This document shows positions 52,909 through 62,351 of a stretch of 64,000 nt of DNA, piece by piece. Source of the DNA: Geomonas subterranea (lineage in GTDB: Bacteria; Desulfobacterota; Desulfuromonadia; Geobacterales; Geobacteraceae). A program made the translations under genes and the position numbers. A model generated the notes under the pieces. The model was given only the letters and a program-made list of their open reading frames with translations, was not told the DNA's origin and did no database searches. The stretch covers positions 248,001-312,000 of the forward strand of contig NZ_CP077683.1 in assembly GCF_019063845.1 (NCBI RefSeq), in the 5' to 3' direction. How positions within the stretch are numbered: the stretch's first letter is position 1; every line of letters begins with the position of its first letter.

Positions 52909-54330
52909 ATGAAAAAGATCACCGGCTTTATCTGCATCATGGTCATGGCCGTGATGGCGCTGGCCGCCACGGCGCACGCCGGAGAACGTGCGGGGGCGTT
53001 CTCCATCTCTCCCTTCGCCGGCGGGTACATCTTCGATGATTCGAAGCTGCCCCAGCGCAACTACAGGGAAAACCGGATCACAGGTGGTTTGAGGCTCGGC
53101 TACGACTGGACCGACAACTTCGCCACCGAACTTGTGGGGAGCTACCTGAGAGTGGAAGACCAAGCCACCGATCGCGAGAACGGCATGTACTCCTACCACC
53201 TGGACCTGATCTGGAACTTCATGCCCAGGTCGGCGTTCGTCCCCTACCTGGCCCTGGGCGGCGGCGGGTACACCATCCGGTATAAGGGGAAGGACCTCCA
53301 CGACGGTACGGCCAACGGCGGCGCCGGCTTCAAGCTCTTCCTGAACGACGACATCGCCTTCAGGGGCGACGCCCGCCGCATCATCGACTTCCAGAGCGAG
53401 CACGTCAAGGAAAACATCGCCAGGAACTGGGAATACAGCATCGGCCTCACCTTCGTCGTGGGCGGGCGGAGCATGAAAACGGCACCCGCCAAGGCTGCGG
53501 CAGCGGAACCCGGCGGGGCCGTCACCCAGACCCCGCCGCCGGCACAGCCCGAAGCGCAGCCGCAACCGCAACCGATAGCCGCGGAGCCGAGCCCGGGGCA
53601 CTACAAGTACTGCGTCACCCTGCAGGGTGAGTTCGACATCGACAAGGCGATCGTGCGCCAGGAACTGCGCGACCAGATCGCCCAGGTCGGCAATTTCATG
53701 AAGAAGTACCCGACCACCACCGCCGTGATCGAGGGGCACACCGATAACATCGGGTCCTACAACCACAACATGGATCTCTCCCAGCGCCGCGCCCAGGCTG
53801 TTGTCGATGTCCTCGCCGAGCAGTACGGCATCGAGCGTACCCGTCTCGCCGCCAAGGGATACGGCTTCACCCGTCCCATCGCCGACAACTCCACCAATGA
53901 AGGTAAGCAGAAGAACCGCCGCATCGAGGCGATCATCGACTGCGCCTTCGACGTGCAGCAGGTCACCCCGCCGGAGCGCCTGTGCATGGCCCTGGTACTG
54001 GACTTCGACACGGGGAAATCCGACATCAAGCCGCAGTACCGCGATGAGATCGCCAAGGTGGCCGATTACATGAAACGCTATACCACCACCACCGCCGTCA
54101 TCGAAGGTCACACCGACAACACCGGCGATGCCGCCCGCAACATGAAGCTCTCCCAGCAGCGCGCCCAGAACGTGGTGGATTACCTCGTGAAGAACTTCGG
54201 CATCGAACGCTCCCGTCTCTCCGCCAAGGGGTACGGCTCCACCCGTCCCATCGCCTACAACAACACCGCGGAAGGGCGGCAGCAAAACCGCAGGATCAAC
54301 GCCATCATCGACTGCGTCGTCAACAAGTAG
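52909..54330 (+). CDS. OmpA-family outer membrane protein with two tandem OmpA domains
   Basis: A 473-residue protein. A signal peptide (FICIMVMAVMALAATAHAGE) leads to an eight-strand beta-barrel-type domain (residues about 25-190; for example GLRLGYDWTDNFATELVGSY). A Pro/Gln/Ala-rich linker follows, then two OmpA peptidoglycan-binding domains in tandem, each with a VIEGHTDN motif (about residues 280 and 400), an LSQRRAQ-type helix and a KGYG.TRPIA segment. One OmpA domain is usual, so the duplication is notable. ATG 52909 follows AAGGAGG with eight bases between; an in-frame ATG ten codons earlier is less likely. It probably links the outer membrane to peptidoglycan. Confidence 0.92.
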   Translation: MKKITGFICIMVMAVMALAATAHAGERAGAFSISPFAGGYIFDDSKLPQRNYRENRITGGLRLGYDWTDNFATELVGSYLRVEDQATDRENGMYSYHLDLIWNFMPRSAFVPYLALGGGGYTIRYKGKDLHDGTANGGAGFKLFLNDDIAFRGDARRIIDFQSEHVKENIARNWEYSIGLTFVVGGRSMKTAPAKAAAAEPGGAVTQTPPPAQPEAQPQPQPIAAEPSPGHYKYCVTLQGEFDIDKAIVRQELRDQIAQVGNFMKKYPTTTAVIEGHTDNIGSYNHNMDLSQRRAQAVVDVLAEQYGIERTRLAAKGYGFTRPIADNSTNEGKQKNRRIEAIIDCAFDVQQVTPPERLCMALVLDFDTGKSDIKPQYRDEIAKVADYMKRYTTTTAVIEGHTDNTGDAARNMKLSQQRAQNVVDYLVKNFGIERSRLSAKGYGSTRPIAYNNTAEGRQQNRRINAIIDCVVNK

Positions 54331-54407
54331 CCATGACCGGCCAGGGCTCCAGCGCTCACCTCCGGCACCCTGGCCATCGGCACCCCTAACCACCGCCGCC
54401 GCGAAAG

Positions 54408-54436
54408 TAGCCCATATCGAGATATGGGCTATTTTT
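54408..54436 (+). terminator. Rho-independent terminator after the OmpA-family gene
   Basis: TAGCCCATAT pairs with ATATGGGCTA, followed by TTTTT, 77 bases after the stop. Downstream, GAACGCAGAACGTAGAACCTAG (54540-54561) repeats the AGAAC strings seen at 10.1-10.2 kb. Confidence 0.9.
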
Positions 54437-54605
54437 GTTGCCGCGCCCGCCGGAGAGGGGGAAGGGCCAGAACCCGTTCACGTTCGGTGTAGCGGGAAAC
54501 GAATTATATCGATGCAGATGAACCATAAACCTGGAGCGTCGAACGCAGAACGTAGAACCTAGAACCTGGCAGTAGTACTCAGAACCTGTCTTGAAGGAGG
54601 TTTCC

Positions 54606-55601
54606 ATGCACAAACGTAAGCTGGGGCAACAGGGGCTGGAGGTGTCGGCGCTGGGGCTTGGCTGCCGTAGTTTGACCTACAGTTACGGCAACCAGGACCT
54701 GGCCGAGTCGATCCGGGTGCTGCGCCGCGCCATCGAGCTGGGCATAACCTTCTGGGATACCGCAGAGGTCTACGGTCCCTTCTGCAACGAGGAACTCCTG
54801 GGACGGCTGCTGAAGGAGATCCCGCGCCAAAAGCTGGTGCTGGCCACCAAGTTCGCCTGGCGCTTCGGCCCGCACGGCAGACAGGTCGGGCTGGACAGCA
54901 GCCCGGCGCAGGTACGCCGCTCCATCGAGGGGTCGCTAAAGCGCCTGGGGACGGACTACATCGACCTCTATTACCAGCACCGTCTGGATCCCGCCGTCCC
55001 GGTCGAGGAGACGGTGGGCGCCCTGTCGGAACTGGTGCGGCAGGGTAAGGTGCGCTACATAGGCCTCTCCGAGGTGGGACCGCGAATCGTCCGTCGCGCC
55101 CATGCCGTGCACCCGCTTTCCGCGGTACAGTCCGAATACTCGCTGTGGGAGCGGGGGGTGGAGGACAAGCTCCTGCCGGTGCTGCGCGAACTCGGTATCG
55201 GCTTCGTGGCCTACAGCCCGATGGGACGGGGATTCCTGGCCGGCAAGATCAGGACGCCGGACGACCTGGAACCGTGCGACTGGCGCCGCAAGAACCCGCG
55301 CTTTCTCGCCGAGAACCTGCGCCACAACTTCACCCTGGTCTCCATGGTCAACGAGCTCGCCTGTACTCACGACGCGACGCCCGCCCAGGTGGCGCTCGCC
55401 TGGCTGCTGCGCCGCGGCAGCGATGTGGTCCCCATCCCGGGGACGAGGCATCTGCGCTACCTGGAGGAGAACGCCCAGGCCGTGGGGCTTAAGCTGTGCG
55501 ACGACGTCTGGTGCAGCCTCGACAAGTCGGTCTCCGGGTTCCAGGTGGCTGGCGCCCGCTCCCCGGAGGAGGGACTTTCTTTTTGCGACAGTTCAGATTA
55601 G
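54606..55601 (+). CDS. Aldo/keto reductase
   Basis: A 331-residue TIM-barrel oxidoreductase that reduces carbonyl compounds with NADPH. Catalytic tetrad positions: Asp in GITFWDTAEVYG with Tyr, Lys in LVLATKFAWRFG and His in DLYYQHRLDP. The phosphate-binding C-terminal part is PIPGTRHLRYLEENAQA. It is closest in pattern to the YakC/AKR13-like group (LGLGCRSLTYSYG start). ATG 54606 is chosen with AAGGAGG five bases upstream. The natural substrate cannot be told; it stands between repeats and a transketolase gene. Confidence 0.93.
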   Translation: MHKRKLGQQGLEVSALGLGCRSLTYSYGNQDLAESIRVLRRAIELGITFWDTAEVYGPFCNEELLGRLLKEIPRQKLVLATKFAWRFGPHGRQVGLDSSPAQVRRSIEGSLKRLGTDYIDLYYQHRLDPAVPVEETVGALSELVRQGKVRYIGLSEVGPRIVRRAHAVHPLSAVQSEYSLWERGVEDKLLPVLRELGIGFVAYSPMGRGFLAGKIRTPDDLEPCDWRRKNPRFLAENLRHNFTLVSMVNELACTHDATPAQVALAWLLRRGSDVVPIPGTRHLRYLEENAQAVGLKLCDDVWCSLDKSVSGFQVAGARSPEEGLSFCDSSD

Positions 55602-55832
55602 GCAGTCCCGATGGTGGCAGGGGCGGGGGGGGAAACTGTATCAGCAACAGCCGGCACAGTCATCGAGTTCCACTCATACAGTTTCTATTTGACCCATCAC
55701 TTGTTATAGTCATGGCAGGAAGCAGCGGAAAGTTCCTGTCACAGTTTCTACGGAGGCTTCTTGCGTAAAGAAAAGAAGCTTTTGTGAAACAGTGCCGATG
55801 CTCCCGGATCTCATGCTTGAAGGAGCAGCGCC

Positions 55833-57907
55833 ATGACCACGCATCCCGTTACCGCCCCCGCCACCGATCTGGACCAGCTCTGCATCAACACCCTGCGCTT
55901 TCTGGCCGTGGACGCCATTCAAAAGGCCAACAGCGGCCACCCCGGTATGCCGATGGGGGCCGCTCCCATGGCGTACCAGCTCTGGACCCGATTCCTGAAA
56001 CACAACCCCGCCGATCCCGGCTGGTTCGACCGGGACCGTTTCGTCCTCTCCGCAGGGCACGGCTCCATGCTGCTCTACTCCCTGCTGCATCTGACCGGTT
56101 ACGACCTGCCGCTGGAGGAGATCAGGCGCTTTCGCCAGTGGGGAGCCGCACCCCCGGTCACCCCGAGCGCGGCCTCACCCCCGGCGTCGAGGTGAGCACC
56201 GGACCTTTGGGGCAGGGGTTCGGCAACGCGGTGGGGATGGCCATGGCCGAGGCGCATCTGGCCGCCCGCTTCAACCGCCCCGGATTCCGCCTCATCGATC
56301 ATTACACGTACGTGATAGCGGGGGACGGGGACCTGATGGAGGGGGTGGTCTCGGAGGCCGCCTCCCTCGCGGGGCATCTGCGCCTCGGGAAACTCATCTG
56401 CCTCTACGACGACAACCGCATCACGCTGGCCGCCTCGACCTCCCTGAGCTTTTCCGAGGACCGCGCTGCGCGGTTCGCCGCCTTCGGCTGGCAGGTCCTC
56501 GAGGTCGGCGACGGCAACGACCTGGCGGCGATCGCGGCCGCGATCGAGGAGGCGCGCGCGGAGACGGGGCGTCCCTCGCTCATCATGGTGCGCACCCGCA
56601 TCGGTTTCGGTTCACCCGGCAAGGAAGACAGCTTCGAGGCGCACGGGGCGCCTCTTGGCGCGGACGAGGTGCTGCGCAGCAAGGAGCGCCTGGGGTGGCC
56701 CGCGGAGCCGGAGTTCCTCACACCGCAGCCGGCGCTGGAGCGTTTCCGGGAGGCGCTGGAGCGGGGGGAGTCGGCGCAGCGGGAGTGGGAGGCGTCGCGT
56801 GCCCGCTACGCCGTTGCATACCCCGACCTTGCCGCCGGATTCGCGCTTCTCCTCTCCGGGGAGCTGCCCGCGGGGTGGCTGGAGGCGCTGCCGCTGTTTC
56901 CCGCCGACGATAAGGGGATGGCCACCCGCGCCGCCTCGGGGAAGGTACTGAACGCGCTGGCGGGGCGCCTGCCGCAGCTCTTTGGCGGCTCGGCGGATTT
57001 GAACCCCTCCACCGTCACCGCGCTCGCCGGCCGGGGTGACTTCCAGGGGGACTCGTGGCAGCCGGAGGACCGCCAGGGGGCTGTGGGTGGGGAGTGGGGA
57101 GCGGCGGGCGCCAACGTCCACTTCGGCGTGCGCGAGCATGCCATGGCCGCCGCCTTGAACGGCATGGCCGCCCACGGCGGCACCATCCCCTTCGGCGCCA
57201 CCTTCCTCACCTTCTCGGACTACCTGCGCCCGTCGCTGCGCCTGGCCGCGCTTTCCCGGTTGAAGGTGGTGCACGTCTTCACCCACGATTCGATCGCGGT
57301 GGGGGAGGATGGCCCGACCCACCAGCCGGTGGAGCAGCTCGCCTCGCTGCGGGCCATACCGCGCCTCGTCGTGCTGCGCCCCTGCGACGCCAACGAGAGC
57401 GCCTTCGCCTGGCGCGCCGCCCTCTCCATCACCAACCGCCCGGTCGTCCTGGTGCTGTCGCGCCAGGCCGTCCCCACCCTGGACCGGGAGCGCTACGCGG
57501 CGGCGGACGGGGTGTTGCGCGGTGGGTACGTGCTGGCCGACTTCGAGGGAAGCGGGACCCGCCTCATCCTGATCGCCACCGGGACCGAGGTCTCCCTCGC
57601 GCTGAAAGCGCGCCTGCGGCTTCGGGAGGAGGGGCTCGCCGTACGCGTGGTCTCCCTCCCGAGCTGGGAGCTCTTCGACGAGCAGCCCGCCGCGTACCGG
57701 GAAGCGGTGCTCCCGCGGGAGGTCCCGCTCAGGCTCGCGCTGGAGGCGGGGAGCACCCTCGGGTGGCACCGCTATGTGGGTGATGCCGGAGAGGTTCTCG
57801 GTGTAAAAGATTACGGAGCCTCAGCCCCGGGGGAGCGGGTGCTGGAGGAATACGGGTTCACCGTGGCCAACGTCTGCGGCATCGCCCTGCGTATGGCGGG
57901 AAAGTGA
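55833..57907 (+). CDS. tkt: Transketolase, with an apparent single-base frameshift
   Basis: A transketolase of the pentose phosphate pathway, about 690 residues when repaired. It starts at ATG 55833 ([20 protein letters not shown]) and shows [21 protein letters not shown] and [17 protein letters not shown]. At the four-G run 56140-56143 the frame is lost after FRQWG; with one more G it would read [20 protein letters not shown], the family sequence, and go on to the thiamine site ([10 protein letters not shown]) and [18 protein letters not shown]. Everything downstream is intact to the stop. This makes a sequencing or assembly error at the homopolymer the simplest reading. GGAG lies at a normal distance before the start. 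Confidence 0.9.
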
Positions 57908-57961
57908 AGGGAGGCTCCGGCGCGGCGGGGCCGGGGTGACGGGGGAGCGGGAGAGAAAGGT

Positions 57962-58255
57962 ATGACCTACAAGGAGTTGCAGCTCGCACTGGCGGTATTT
58001 GGCCTCGAGGAGCGGGCGAGCCTCAGGCAGATCAAGAGCCGGCACCGGGAACTGGTGAAAAGACATCATCCCGACCTGGGGGCGCCGGCCGAAAACGAGG
58101 AGATGAGGAGGGTCAACGCGGCCTACCGGGTGCTGCTCGATTACCTCTCCGACTACCGCTTTTCCTTTGCCGAGGATGAATTCTACGAGCAGAACCCGGA
58201 CGAGCGTCTCAGGCGCCAGTATTTCGAGGATCCGCTCTGGGGTGGCGGGGGGTAA
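57962..58255 (+). CDS. J-domain mini-protein
   Basis: A 97-residue protein made almost only of a J domain: MTYKELQLALAVFGLEERAS, then KSRHRELVKRHHPDLGAPAE with the essential HPD, and MRRVNAAYRVLLDYLSDY. The tail (RLRRQYFEDPLWGGGG) has a short glycine end but lacks the zinc-finger and substrate domains of DnaJ. It should stimulate an Hsp70 such as DnaK for a specific client. It is 54 bases after transketolase with GGGAGAGAAAGG as the ribosome site. The 232 bases that follow hold no gene I can support. Confidence 0.88.
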   Translation: MTYKELQLALAVFGLEERASLRQIKSRHRELVKRHHPDLGAPAENEEMRRVNAAYRVLLDYLSDYRFSFAEDEFYEQNPDERLRRQYFEDPLWGGGG

Positions 58256-58487
58256 TTTTTAGCATTAGCGTTCGTCAATATAATGTCGAGGCTCCGCAAA
58301 ATGGCGTGAAAGTGCATAAAAACCGGCTCCCGGACCTAACTCCCTTATGGGAGCGGCTTCGCTGTACACAGTTTCGTGGAAAACGCTGTGGATAAGTTTC
58401 GGGATCGGGCCGGTTTCTCTCCGTAGTTCACGGTTTTTTACCCTTTTGCATAAAAAATGGGCACACTCTCCGCTCCTTTGCGACAGC

Positions 58488-58949
58488 TCAGGGGGGAAAG
58501 CCGAGCTCGCGGGCCAGGGCCGTGCGCCGGTACTCGAAGATGCCGCGCACGCGCTTAGCCACGAGCGGAGCGGCGACGCGCCCGAAGGGGCCGAAGGGGA
58601 GGACGTAGTGCACCAGGTCGGTCATCAGGGTTCCCCGCGGCGTCTCCCTGAATGTGTGCTGGTGGTGCCACATCCGGTACGGCCCGAAGCGCTGCTCGTC
58701 CACGAAGAAGTACGGCTCCCGCATCTGGGTGATCTCGGTTACCCAGTTGACCGCGAGCCCGAGGAAGGGGGTCACGGTGTAGGTGACGATCATCCCGGCG
58801 TGCATCTTCTCCGGCAGCTCCGCGGTGATCCTGAAGCCAAGGTCGGGCGGGGTGATGAGCGGCAGGTTGCCCGGGTGCACGAAAAACTCCCAGGCCCGCT
58901 CCAGGGATAAGGGGAGCAGCTGCTCCTGCTGCAACAGGTACATTTTCAT
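58488..58949 (-). CDS. SRPBCC-family (START-like) protein
   Basis: A 153-residue protein with the helix-grip fold pattern of the polyketide cyclase/SRPBCC group: QEQLLPLSLERAWEFFVHPG at the start, LITPPDLGFRI, GMIVTYTVTPFLGLAVNWVTE, the HHQHTFRETPRGTLMTDLVHY strand pair (shown in part) and a closing helix RVRGIFEYRRTALARELG. Such proteins bind hydrophobic ligands; this subgroup (cell-division-inhibitor-like annotations) has no settled role. It follows cheD on the same strand with 22 bases between, so they are probably co-transcribed. Confidence 0.85.
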   Translation of the reverse strand: MKMYLLQQEQLLPLSLERAWEFFVHPGNLPLITPPDLGFRITAELPEKMHAGMIVTYTVTPFLGLAVNWVTEITQMREPYFFVDEQRFGPYRMWHHQHTFRETPRGTLMTDLVHYVLPFGPFGRVAAPLVAKRVRGIFEYRRTALARELGFPP

Positions 58950-58971
58950 CTGGGGATGGTTCCTTTCCCGG

Positions 58972-59568
58972 TCACCAAAGGTCGACTTCCGTGAGGGCGG
59001 CCTGCTGCTGCTCGATCGCCTTTTGCCAGCAGTAGCGGTCGCGCTGGGCCAGTTTGCTGCTGCGGCTTGAATCCACCTTCCTGCGGTGCACCGCGAAATC
59101 CCCGTTGGAGAAGTGGATCACCCTCCCGAAATCGCCCCCGATGTCCATGGCGTCGATGGGGATCCGTTCCTGTTCCAGGTACTGCAGGATGAACCTGCAG
59201 TTGACCTGTCCCACGCAGAAGAAGTTGTCCGTGCTCCCGTCCGGGTTGATCATGGTGGCCCCCCCGAAGACCTTGGCCCTGATCCGGGAGCGGTCGGTCC
59301 CCTGGGCCATCATGGCGTTGATCAGCAGGTCCATGGCATGGACGCCGTAGCGTCCCGCCTCGGTGACGTTGAGAGGCAGTTCCCTGGAGTAGCGCGGGTT
59401 GCTCAGCATGAAGTGGTTCATCCCGATCAGGCGCCGCACCGGGTCGTACAGGCAGGCGGCGATGCAGGAGCCGAGCAGCGTGGTGATGACGCCGGGCTTG
59501 CCGGTGACGTAGAACTCGCCAGGCGCGATGGTGACCCGTTCACCGGTTTGGTACTTCTCTATCTTCAT
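58972..59568 (-). CDS. cheD: Chemoreceptor glutamine deamidase CheD
   Basis: A 198-residue CheD, which deamidates glutamines of chemoreceptors and can bind CheC. Motifs: TTLLGSCIAACLYDP with the catalytic cysteine, IGMNHFMLSNPRYS with the catalytic histidine, AKVFGGATM and the closing GGDFGRVIHFSNGDFAVHR. A C-terminal extension of about 35 residues (SSRSSKLAQRDRYCWQKAIE) goes beyond the core family. No cheC, cheA or receptor gene is adjacent in the window; upstream on the same strand is a hybrid histidine kinase, with 31 bases between. Sensing through that kinase is possible. Confidence 0.93.
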   Translation of the reverse strand: MKIEKYQTGERVTIAPGEFYVTGKPGVITTLLGSCIAACLYDPVRRLIGMNHFMLSNPRYSRELPLNVTEAGRYGVHAMDLLINAMMAQGTDRSRIRAKVFGGATMINPDGSTDNFFCVGQVNCRFILQYLEQERIPIDAMDIGGDFGRVIHFSNGDFAVHRRKVDSSRSSKLAQRDRYCWQKAIEQQQAALTEVDLW

Positions 59569-59599
59569 GCCGCCCGCCTGTGCGCCCGCCCCGGTGACA

Positions 59600-62128
59600 T
59601 CAACGCCGTTCCGCCAGCACTTCCCTGATCTTCCTGGAGAGCGTCTCCATCCCCAGTGGCTTTTCTATGAAATGCATCCCGTCTTCGATCACCCTGCGCT
59701 GGATGACGTTGTCCGAGGTGTGTCCCGACATGAACAGCACCTTGGGCTCGGGGAGGAACTCCCTGATGCGGTCCACCAGCTCCCTCCCGTTCATCTCCGG
59801 CATCACGACGTCGGTGAGGATGAGGTCGATCTCGCCGCCGCGCTGCCGGGTGATCTCCAGGGCCTGCAGCGGGTCCTGGGCCTGGATGACCTTGAGTCCC
59901 ATCTCCTCCAGCAGTTGCGTGGTCAGCCACAGGAGCATCTCCTCGTCCTCGACCAGGAGCACCGTCCCGCTAAGCCGGTCCTCGCTCGCCTGGGTCCCCT
60001 GCTGCGCCGGCATGCTCTCCTGCAGACGCGGCAGATAGATCCTGAAGGTCGATCCCTGCCCGGGTTCGCTGTAGACGTTGATGAAACCACCGTTTTGGGT
60101 GACGATGCCGTACACCGTCGAGAGACCGAGGCCGGTTCCTTTCCCCTGTGCCTTGGTGGTGAAGAAGGGTTCGAAGATGTGGGCGGCGGTCGCCTTGTCC
60201 ATGCCGTGCCCGGTGTCGCTCACCGACAGTTGCACGTATTCCCCCGGCCTCGCGTCAGGGTGCAAGTAGGCGTAGTGGCTGGAAATCTCGATGTTGGCGG
60301 TCGTGATGGTGAGACTCCCTCCGCCGGGCATGGCGTCCCGCGCGTTGACCGCGAGGTTCATAAGGATCTGGTCCACCTGCGAGGGGGCGATCAGCACGGT
60401 CCAAAGTTCCGCTGCCGGCTGGAAGGAGAGCTTCACGTCCTCGCTGATGAGCCGGGTCAGGATCCTGATGGCCTCCTCGATTTGCTGGTTCAACTGCACC
60501 GCCTTGGGCGAGATGACCTCCTTGCGGGAGAAGGCGAGCAACTGACGGGTGATGTCGCCTGAGCGCTTGGCCGCGTTGATGATCAGTTCCAGGTATTGCT
60601 CCGCCGGTTCCCCCTCTTCGAGCTTTCGTTTGCAGAGCTCGGCGGCGCCGGAGATGACGCTCAGCATGTTGTTGAAGTCGTGGGCAACCCCCCCGGCCAG
60701 CCGGCCGATGGACTCCATCTTCTGCGACTGGCGGAACTGTTCCTCCAGGTGCCTGCGTTCCGTGGTGTTGAGAAAGGCCACCACCGCGCCCACCACCTTC
60801 CCTTCTTTCACCTGGGGGTAGGACCAGTACTCCACCGGGAAGCTGCTCCCGTCCGAGCGCCAGAACACCTCGTCCTCCACGTGGGTTCCCTTTCCCTGCA
60901 GCATGGTGCTGTGGGCGCTGCACTCGTCCTGCGGCATGTGCCGGCCGTCGGGGTAGTTGTAGTGCATGATGTCGTGCATGTTTTTTCCCAACAAGTCGGT
61001 GTCGCTTTGGTAGCCGAGCATCCTCAGGCAGGCGCGGTTGCAGAAGGTGCAGTTTCCTTCGACGTCGATGCCGTAGATCGCTTCCCCGGTGGAATCGAGC
61101 AGCAGCCGCAGCCGCTCCTCGCTCTCCCTGAGCGCCTCCTCCGCCTGCCACCGTTCGGACACCTCCTCCTCCAAAAGTGTCGCCTGCTCCTGCAGCGATT
61201 CCTGGGCGGCCTGGCGCTCGCTGATCTCCTCCTCCAAAAGGGAGGCCTGCTTCTTGATCTCCTCCTCGGCGCGCTTGCGCTCATCGATCTCGAGCTTCAG
61301 GTTGTAGAGCGCGTATGAAACCCCCAGGACCAGCAAAATGGAGATCGCCTTCAACAGGTGCAGGCGCCAGTCGGCGCGCCCCTGGTAGCGGGTCACCCGG
61401 AGCATCACGCCACTTTCCGGCCCGGTGACCCCCATTTCCAGGGTGAAGTGCGGATCCACGGGCTCGGCCTGGGGCATGGTGGCCAGCAGGCGGCCGTTCT
61501 GGTCGCTGAGGCTCAGGTGGTAAAGGCGCGGCTGGGTATGCGCGACGAGTTGCTTGAGGAGTTCCTCGCAGGAATAGACCCCCCCGAAGAGGCCGAGGAA
61601 GGTCTCCCCCCTGAACACGGGGACCCATACCTCGAAGGAGGGCCTACCCTGGATGGCCTCGAAGGGGCGGGTGTAGACCGGCTGGCGCCGCTCACGGGCG
61701 AGGGCGGAGGCCCGCTTGGGCTCGGGAAGGTTCAGGTGGAGCCCGACGATTTGCCGGTTGGGGGCCAGCGGAGCGACATCGGTGATGAAGAAATCGGCAT
61801 CGACCCAGGTGATGTTGATCAGTTGGGGGTGCGCCTGCACGTACTGGCCGGCACGCTCCTGGAAAAGCGCCGCGTTGAGCTTGCCTGCGGCCCGGTCCAT
61901 GGCCAGCAGTCCCAGGTAGCTCGCGTCCCCTTCCAGGGTGAGCTGCAGCGACCCGCTGAAGGTCTTGGCCCTGCCGGCCAGGTCGTTTTGCTTCGCCTTG
62001 ATGTTGTTCCCTTCGGTGAACCAGACTATCAGCCCGAACACCACCAGGAAGGCGGCAAAAAGGATGGCGCTGGAGCGCAGTGCCGCCGAGCGGTTGCGGT
62101 GCGGATATTGGCCCTTGAGGTAAGACAC
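59600..62128 (-). CDS. Hybrid sensor histidine kinase with extracytoplasmic CHASE-like domain, PAS and receiver
   Basis: An 842-residue hybrid kinase from GTG 62128. Order: transmembrane helix (AILFAAFLVVFGLIVWF), CHASE-like periplasmic sensor (about 40-245, with ITWVDADFFITDVAPLAPN), second helix (AISILLVLGVSYAL), coiled coil built of repeats of ASLLEEEISERQAAQESL type, PAS (STGEAIYGIDVEGN), HisKA (LAGGVAHDFNNMLSVISG), ATPase (VNARDAMPGG, DTGHGMDKA, GKGTGLGLSTVYG) and receiver (LILTDVVMPEMNG). The frame stays open to ATG 62200, but that codon lacks a ribosome site whereas GGAGG lies four bases before the GTG. It heads the group kinase, cheD, SRPBCC. Confidence 0.9.
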   Translation of the reverse strand: MSYLKGQYPHRNRSAALRSSAILFAAFLVVFGLIVWFTEGNNIKAKQNDLAGRAKTFSGSLQLTLEGDASYLGLLAMDRAAGKLNAALFQERAGQYVQAHPQLINITWVDADFFITDVAPLAPNRQIVGLHLNLPEPKRASALARERRQPVYTRPFEAIQGRPSFEVWVPVFRGETFLGLFGGVYSCEELLKQLVAHTQPRLYHLSLSDQNGRLLATMPQAEPVDPHFTLEMGVTGPESGVMLRVTRYQGRADWRLHLLKAISILLVLGVSYALYNLKLEIDERKRAEEEIKKQASLLEEEISERQAAQESLQEQATLLEEEVSERWQAEEALRESEERLRLLLDSTGEAIYGIDVEGNCTFCNRACLRMLGYQSDTDLLGKNMHDIMHYNYPDGRHMPQDECSAHSTMLQGKGTHVEDEVFWRSDGSSFPVEYWSYPQVKEGKVVGAVVAFLNTTERRHLEEQFRQSQKMESIGRLAGGVAHDFNNMLSVISGAAELCKRKLEEGEPAEQYLELIINAAKRSGDITRQLLAFSRKEVISPKAVQLNQQIEEAIRILTRLISEDVKLSFQPAAELWTVLIAPSQVDQILMNLAVNARDAMPGGGSLTITTANIEISSHYAYLHPDARPGEYVQLSVSDTGHGMDKATAAHIFEPFFTTKAQGKGTGLGLSTVYGIVTQNGGFINVYSEPGQGSTFRIYLPRLQESMPAQQGTQASEDRLSGTVLLVEDEEMLLWLTTQLLEEMGLKVIQAQDPLQALEITRQRGGEIDLILTDVVMPEMNGRELVDRIREFLPEPKVLFMSGHTSDNVIQRRVIEDGMHFIEKPLGMETLSRKIREVLAERR

Positions 62129-62250
62129 TCTTCCTCCGACAGGATTGGTGGCGATGCGTTCCTCATCGGCAATGTGCCCGAAATGTTGAGCCCCGGTCAT
62201 TCCGGCCGGGGCAACTTCATGATAATACCAGCAAAGAACTCTTACTCAAA

Positions 62251-62284
62251 CAAATGAGCCCGCCGTTGCCGGCGGGCTCATTTG
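62251..62284. terminator. Strong bidirectional terminator
   Basis: CAAATGAGCCCGCCG and CGGCGGGCTCATTTG form a perfect 15-base-pair stem with loop TTGC; T-rich tails follow on both strands. It ends the glutamate dehydrogenase transcript on the minus strand. Confidence 0.9.
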
Positions 62285-62351
62285 TTTGTTGGATCAGCGC
62301 CTGTCCCTCACCTGCGCCCCTTTCCCGGAGGGGGAGGAAACGAGGATGGTG

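Noticed and set aside
58256-58487. Possible small RNA between the J-domain gene and the SRPBCC gene
   Set aside because: There are a few short inverted repeats but no clear promoter plus terminator pair.
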